From positions 18,678,097-18,742,096 of the forward strand of contig CM073324.1 of NCBI GenBank assembly GCA_037043015.1: DNA of 64,000 nucleotides, in the 5' to 3' direction. Made by a program: the position numbers and the translations under genes. The stretch is from Bryum argenteum (lineage: Eukaryota > Streptophyta > Bryopsida > Bryales > Bryaceae). Below, one piece after another: positions 60,105-64,000 of the stretch (position 1 is its first letter; the number at the start of each line of letters is the position of its first letter). The notes under the pieces were generated by a model, which worked only from the letters and a program-made list of their open reading frames with translations, was not told the DNA's origin and ran no database searches.

Positions 60105-60974
60105 ATGGCGACGACCGTTCCGTTGGGAGGATGGAGTCCGCCACCGCCGCGGAGGACGGTGGTGAACAACAAGGTGATGGTGGTAGCAGTAGCGGTTCTC
60201 TTCATCGTGGTACTCTTCATTCTCTGTCTACACATCTATGCGAAGTGGTTTTGGCGCAACCACGCCACCGCGACGATTGTCACAAGCGACGGGACAGTTC
60301 ACACGCTCTCGTGGCGCCGGCGTCGGAGCGCCTTCGTGCACAACCCGGCCGACGGGGCGCCACCGCACAGCGTAGGCTTGGAACGCACCGTCGTGGAGTC
60401 TCTGCCAACTTTCGAATTCTCCGGGGAGGGCAGGAAGCTCGAGTGCGCGGTTTGTCTGGAAGACTTCGAGCAGGGTGAGCAGGGTCGCACGTTGCCGAAG
60501 TGTGGCCATGATTTTCACCTGGAGTGCATCGACATGTGGCTCCACTCGCACTCCACCTGCCCCTTGTGCCGCACCGGAGTCGCTGCTGATGCCACCAAAC
60601 CTTCCGAGCCCATCGGAGCCCCCTTCATGGCCGCCATGCGAGCTTCCAGGCAACGACAAAGAAGTCTTACTCGCGCTCCCGATCCCGAAAATCCTGCGCT
60701 CCCGGAGCGTCTAAACCCGCAAGAGGATTCGAAGGAGAATGAGACGAGTAGCTCGGGATCAGCCATTCGAGCGCCGTTCGAAGTGACTATCGACATACCG
60801 AGAGGAGGTGTGAGCAACCCAGCTAGTGTGATGTCGCCCATGGCGAGAGCCTCCGCGAGTTTTCGCCGCTTGTTGAGCCGGGGTAAGAGTGTGGTGACGC
60901 CGCAAAGTGACGACATCGGCCCTTCTTCGTCACCGCCGTCACCACCTCCACCTCCTCCACCACCGATCGTTTGA
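60105..60974 (+). CDS. ATL-type RING-H2 E3 ubiquitin ligase
   Basis: Single exon, 289 residues, GC-rich compared with the flanks. A transmembrane helix spans about residues 23-44 (VMVVAVAVLFIVVLFILCL) and a GLE motif at 91-93 corresponds to the ATL GLD box. The RING-H2 domain is at 114-155: Cys114, Cys117, Cys133, His135, His138, Cys141, Cys152, Cys155, with the ATL-typical DMW before the last pair. The C-terminal half is Ser/Arg-rich and ends in a proline run before IV. ATL proteins are membrane-anchored E3 ligases, often stress-responsive. The start codon is the first ATG in frame; an in-frame GTG two codons upstream is not needed. Confidence 0.94.
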   Translation: MATTVPLGGWSPPPPRRTVVNNKVMVVAVAVLFIVVLFILCLHIYAKWFWRNHATATIVTSDGTVHTLSWRRRRSAFVHNPADGAPPHSVGLERTVVESLPTFEFSGEGRKLECAVCLEDFEQGEQGRTLPKCGHDFHLECIDMWLHSHSTCPLCRTGVAADATKPSEPIGAPFMAAMRASRQRQRSLTRAPDPENPALPERLNPQEDSKENETSSSGSAIRAPFEVTIDIPRGGVSNPASVMSPMARASASFRRLLSRGKSVVTPQSDDIGPSSSPPSPPPPPPPPIV

Positions 60975-62177
60975 GGACATTCTTCGTAGGAATTTGTAGA
61001 TGTATCATATTGTAAATTGTAATACGATCTTTCTGTGTGCAGTGAGGAGTAGAGGTTGTAAATTTTTCGGCGAAACTTGATGAGATTCATCATCTATTAT
61101 ATTGTGCTCTGCCTCGATTCATGAGGCACTTTACTTCATTTTCTTCTGTTGTCACCTTCATCGCCACCACCATAAATTGCTTGAGAATTCTCACTTGCTG
61201 TCAGTCTCCTCAAATTCTTCGCAGGACTGGTTTTGCGGATGTATCGTAGCATGCAGTAATTGATCTTCTCATGGATCATTCGATTTCTGCATCCATATAC
61301 GCATCGAAGAAGAATGCAATTGTGTGTGGGATTCATGTATTGAGGAGGTTGTAAGTTCAATGGCGCAATGGTATGATTCTATGACGGTGGTATTATCGGA
61401 ATGTTTATCTTTTATTGTGCGCCTGAGGCACTTTTCGTTTGTTTTTTGTTGATACTCTAGGTGTGGATTGTGTAGGTTCAAAGAGCTTAGATTTTCTATG
61501 ATGTACCTAACCTCTTATCTTTGAAGGTAGGAGTTGGTACCTTTGGTCTAGATAGCTAGGTGGATGCAATATTTCAACAAATTCTTAAAAAGTTCAAGAA
61601 TAATAATCCTAGTCCAATTTTTACTTTCCTAAACACATAAATTGTTCATAAATTGTTCGCATGGCTAAGGGAGAGTGCTCAAAAGTGGCTCAAGTTTTAG
61701 GATTCCCAATTGGTAATGGAGATGATAATGGAAGTGATTTTCATGCATGGGGAAAGTATGTGGAATGACAGTCATAGTGGATTCATAATTTTTGGACTCT
61801 TCTACAATTTGTTATAAATCTTTGTAGGCGGTCTCATAGGTGTTCTTAAAATGGTGCCCTTTTTTTGCACACTATAAGGTTTGTTGTGAGTGCATGCTCG
61901 TGTTGAGTGAAAAAGCTATTATGTACCTTTGGGTCAAGAAGCCTAGTGGGCCATTATTGGTAATGCTCCACTTTTGAGCACTTTCCCTTAACTTCAATAC
62001 AAATTTGCCATGTTGGAATTTTAACTATTATTGAGCAAGTAACCTTACAACATTATTCATAGTATGTCCATTCAGCTTCCATCAAAATGTAAAAGATTTG
62101 TACAATCGTGCTTCTAGACAATGTGTTATGAATATCTAATGTTGGAGTTGTAGAAGTTGTGCCATAGTGTAGTCTAG

Positions 62178-62300
62178 ACAATTTATATTGAGCACATCAA
62201 TGATCAAGCCTCAAAGCTATCATGTACCTCATGTGAAGACTATTTATATTGAGCACATTGTTGATCAAGCTTCAAAGCTATCATGTACCTCATGTGAAGT
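62178..62300. repeat. 61-bp tandem duplication
   Basis: Two units starting ATTTATATTGAGCACAT at 62,181 and 62,242, each ending ATGTACCTCATGTGAAG, with a few differences. Confidence 0.9.
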
Positions 62301-62845
62301 TCTCAGTAATGGGCCATTTTTGGTAGTATTCTAATTTCAAGCGGGTTATATTGCATCGAGTAAATTTGAAAGGAGTAGATTCAATCTTTTTAATTGTTGA
62401 AGAACAACTTTTACCCCCAACAGCCCAAGGGGTAGCAAACCTCCAACTTTCTACCAATGAGCAAGTCACTTTCTGAAATTCGAGGTTTTTCAAAGATGGT
62501 TTGTAAAATTATAACCGCAACATCCTATTGGGTACTAACACAAAAAATTCTAACTTTTTCACCGCACAAACTACAAGATCCATGCATTGATGATATTCAA
62601 GCATTGAAAAAGAAAAGAAAAGAAAAGAAGGTAGTGGACTTTGAGCAAGCACTATACTCACAAACTATGCCCAAGTTACAACCTCCCTTCAAAATTCATG
62701 AGTAAACAGGGTTACCTACTTCCAACTCCACAAAGTCTTGTAATCATTGGAGTGGCTTGCAATCATTCGAGAAACTCAAAAGAATAAAGAAGAAAATGAA
62801 TATAAACAGTTAGGCAACATAAACTAAGCAGATTGGAGATTGGAC

Positions 62846-62960
62846 CATTATAATCCAAATTGACTGATCACATTATAATCCAAATTGACTGATCACATTA
62901 TAATCCAAATTGACTATAATCCAAATTGACTAATCACATTATAATCCAAATTGATTGATT
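62846..62960. repeat. 25-bp tandem repeat, about 4.5 units
   Basis: Unit CATTATAATCCAAATTGACT plus GATCA at 62,846, 62,871 and 62,896, a shortened unit near 62,914 and a further unit from 62,937. No spacers, so it is not a CRISPR-like structure. Confidence 0.92.
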
Positions 62961-64000
62961 TAACTGCTTGACATCCTTAACATGTTTGTATTCAAAGGCT
63001 TATAGAACAGAAAATTATAAGGCCAATGCCATCACTAAATTGCATATGGAATTAGACGCACCAAATTCCAAGAATAAAATTAGTCTTTCCAACAACTAAG
63101 CTATATGTATCCTACCAAGACCTTTTAAATCTTGAATTGACAACGATAGAGGCTTTACGGGTTAAATAGGAGGTATCACTATATCCCTTTGACATACCTA
63201 GGCACAAGCATTAAGTGAATATATTGCAGAATATATTGGAAGTAGAGGAACATAGTGGAAAATACAATAAAAGTTTACAAATAATTAGAATTCAACATTT
63301 ATGAGGATTGATACAATACTTGAGCCTCTAACATTTAACTTTCAGTTCTACTTCTCCCAACTCTTGGGAAAGAGATCAATGTCATATTTAATCTTCATTT
63401 CTACTCCTCCCAACTCCCAGGAAATTGATCAATGTCATGTTCACCTCCAAAAGTACAAGATCAATTTCCAGCTACTTGAGTTACGTACTCTGTGAGTCAA
63501 AGGACCAATCTACAAAGCCACATATTTTGTGCCCATCATGGAAGCATGAGACAGACCAGATACATCTTTGACTACCCAGTCAGTAACAACTACCAGTCTC
63601 AACAACATGACGAACCTCACAAGTTTCATGTCGGAGCTCATTCTTACAAAAGCTTGCATAATACGATACGATGTTTAGAATGTGATTCGCATTATTCTTC
63701 TGGAAGCTACAGAATCAGGTGGATGTTGCCTACCCTACTCACTACCAGTCTTTAGTTTCACTCAAACAAAAAGCGATCCTCTGAAAACCATCACTTTGAT
63801 AATAACTTAATATTGGAAAAACCAGATATTACATCATGTCCACAGATTACTTACTTGATTTGATTCCGAAATGAAAGGATGCATGTTATTTGGAGATCTT
63901 CTGATATCTCCTGATTTCTGGCTTCAGCACACTTGTACTTTCTGGGTATGAGGCACATGATTGTTATCATGTCAAAGTCCATAATAGTCAGTTCTGACAT

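Larger units (their letters stand above)
60975..63999. other. AT-rich terminal region, no confirmed gene
   Basis: Beyond the RING-H2 3' UTR, no ORF has family motifs (the ORF at 62,457-62,705 is Lys-rich and unrecognised). It contains two local tandem duplications listed separately and an imperfect repeat around 63,310-63,440 (TCTACTTCTCCCAACTCTTG / TCTACTCCTCCCAACTCCCA). Confidence 0.5.

Noticed and set aside
60228-61093. Long minus-strand ORFs opposite the RING-H2 gene
   Set aside because: Shadows of a GC-rich coding exon; the + strand frame carries all RING ligands and the membrane helix.
62846-62960. Possible CRISPR-like array
   Set aside because: Units are contiguous 25-bp repeats without unique spacers, in eukaryotic DNA.

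Overview
The window is nuclear DNA from a plant. The evidence is split genes with short GT-AG introns, a plant-type P-class pentatricopeptide-repeat (PPR) gene with a likely organelle-targeting N-terminus, an ATL-type RING-H2 gene, NADP-malic enzyme and deoxyhypusine synthase of plant-like architecture, telobox motifs and many plant-style MITEs. The compact introns and the intron-containing PPR gene fit a non-seed land plant such as a bryophyte or lycophyte. That placement is inference; no species is identified.

Layout. Positions 1-41,150 are repeat-rich. Two repeat systems dominate. (1) A family of U5 spliceosomal snRNA loci has eleven recognisable copies or remnants between 4.6 and 36.9 kb. 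They carry the U5 loop I sequence, a U-rich Sm-type site and a 3' hairpin, with a TATA box at about -30. In several places the U5 locus alternates with a short orphan ORF of about 140 codons starting MVKAYL (four copies), giving a unit of about 1.3 kb that is tandem at 13.3-16.4 kb and inverted at 22.0-23.5 kb. (2) A 2.6-3.7 kb repeat, here called R2, has five copies: three on the + strand at 0.76-13.1 kb and two on the - strand at 23.7-26.9 and 37.8-41.2 kb. It carries a minisatellite-like CT-rich tract and the remains of a two-exon ORF. Inside this region sits one conserved gene, a five-exon PPR gene (18,968-21,628), whose last exon and downstream flank are duplicated in inverted orientation at 16.4-17.0 kb. 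Several small DNA transposons can be dated relative to the repeats because a paralogous empty site is present in the same window.

At 30.7-35.8 kb there is retroelement sequence: a coiled-coil ORF1-like protein, then a strongly A+C-rich non-LTR retrotransposon whose first ORF begins with a 2A-type ribosome-skipping motif followed by an APE endonuclease domain. It is decayed by frameshifts and ends abruptly inside the reverse transcriptase, where a U5/orphan-ORF unit begins.

Positions 41.2-64 kb are mainly a conserved genic tract: INO80 complex subunit C/Ies6-like (YL1-C domain, +), two tandem 4F5/At2g23090-like small zinc-finger genes (+), a 19-exon NADP-malic enzyme (+) with two GC-AG introns, deoxyhypusine synthase (-, convergent with malic enzyme), and an ATL-type RING-H2 E3 ligase (+, divergent from deoxyhypusine synthase). 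The last 3 kb shows only short tandem duplications and no recognisable gene. The genic tract holds unrelated housekeeping functions: chromatin remodelling, pyruvate/NADPH supply, eIF5A hypusination and ubiquitination. They do not form an obvious pathway.
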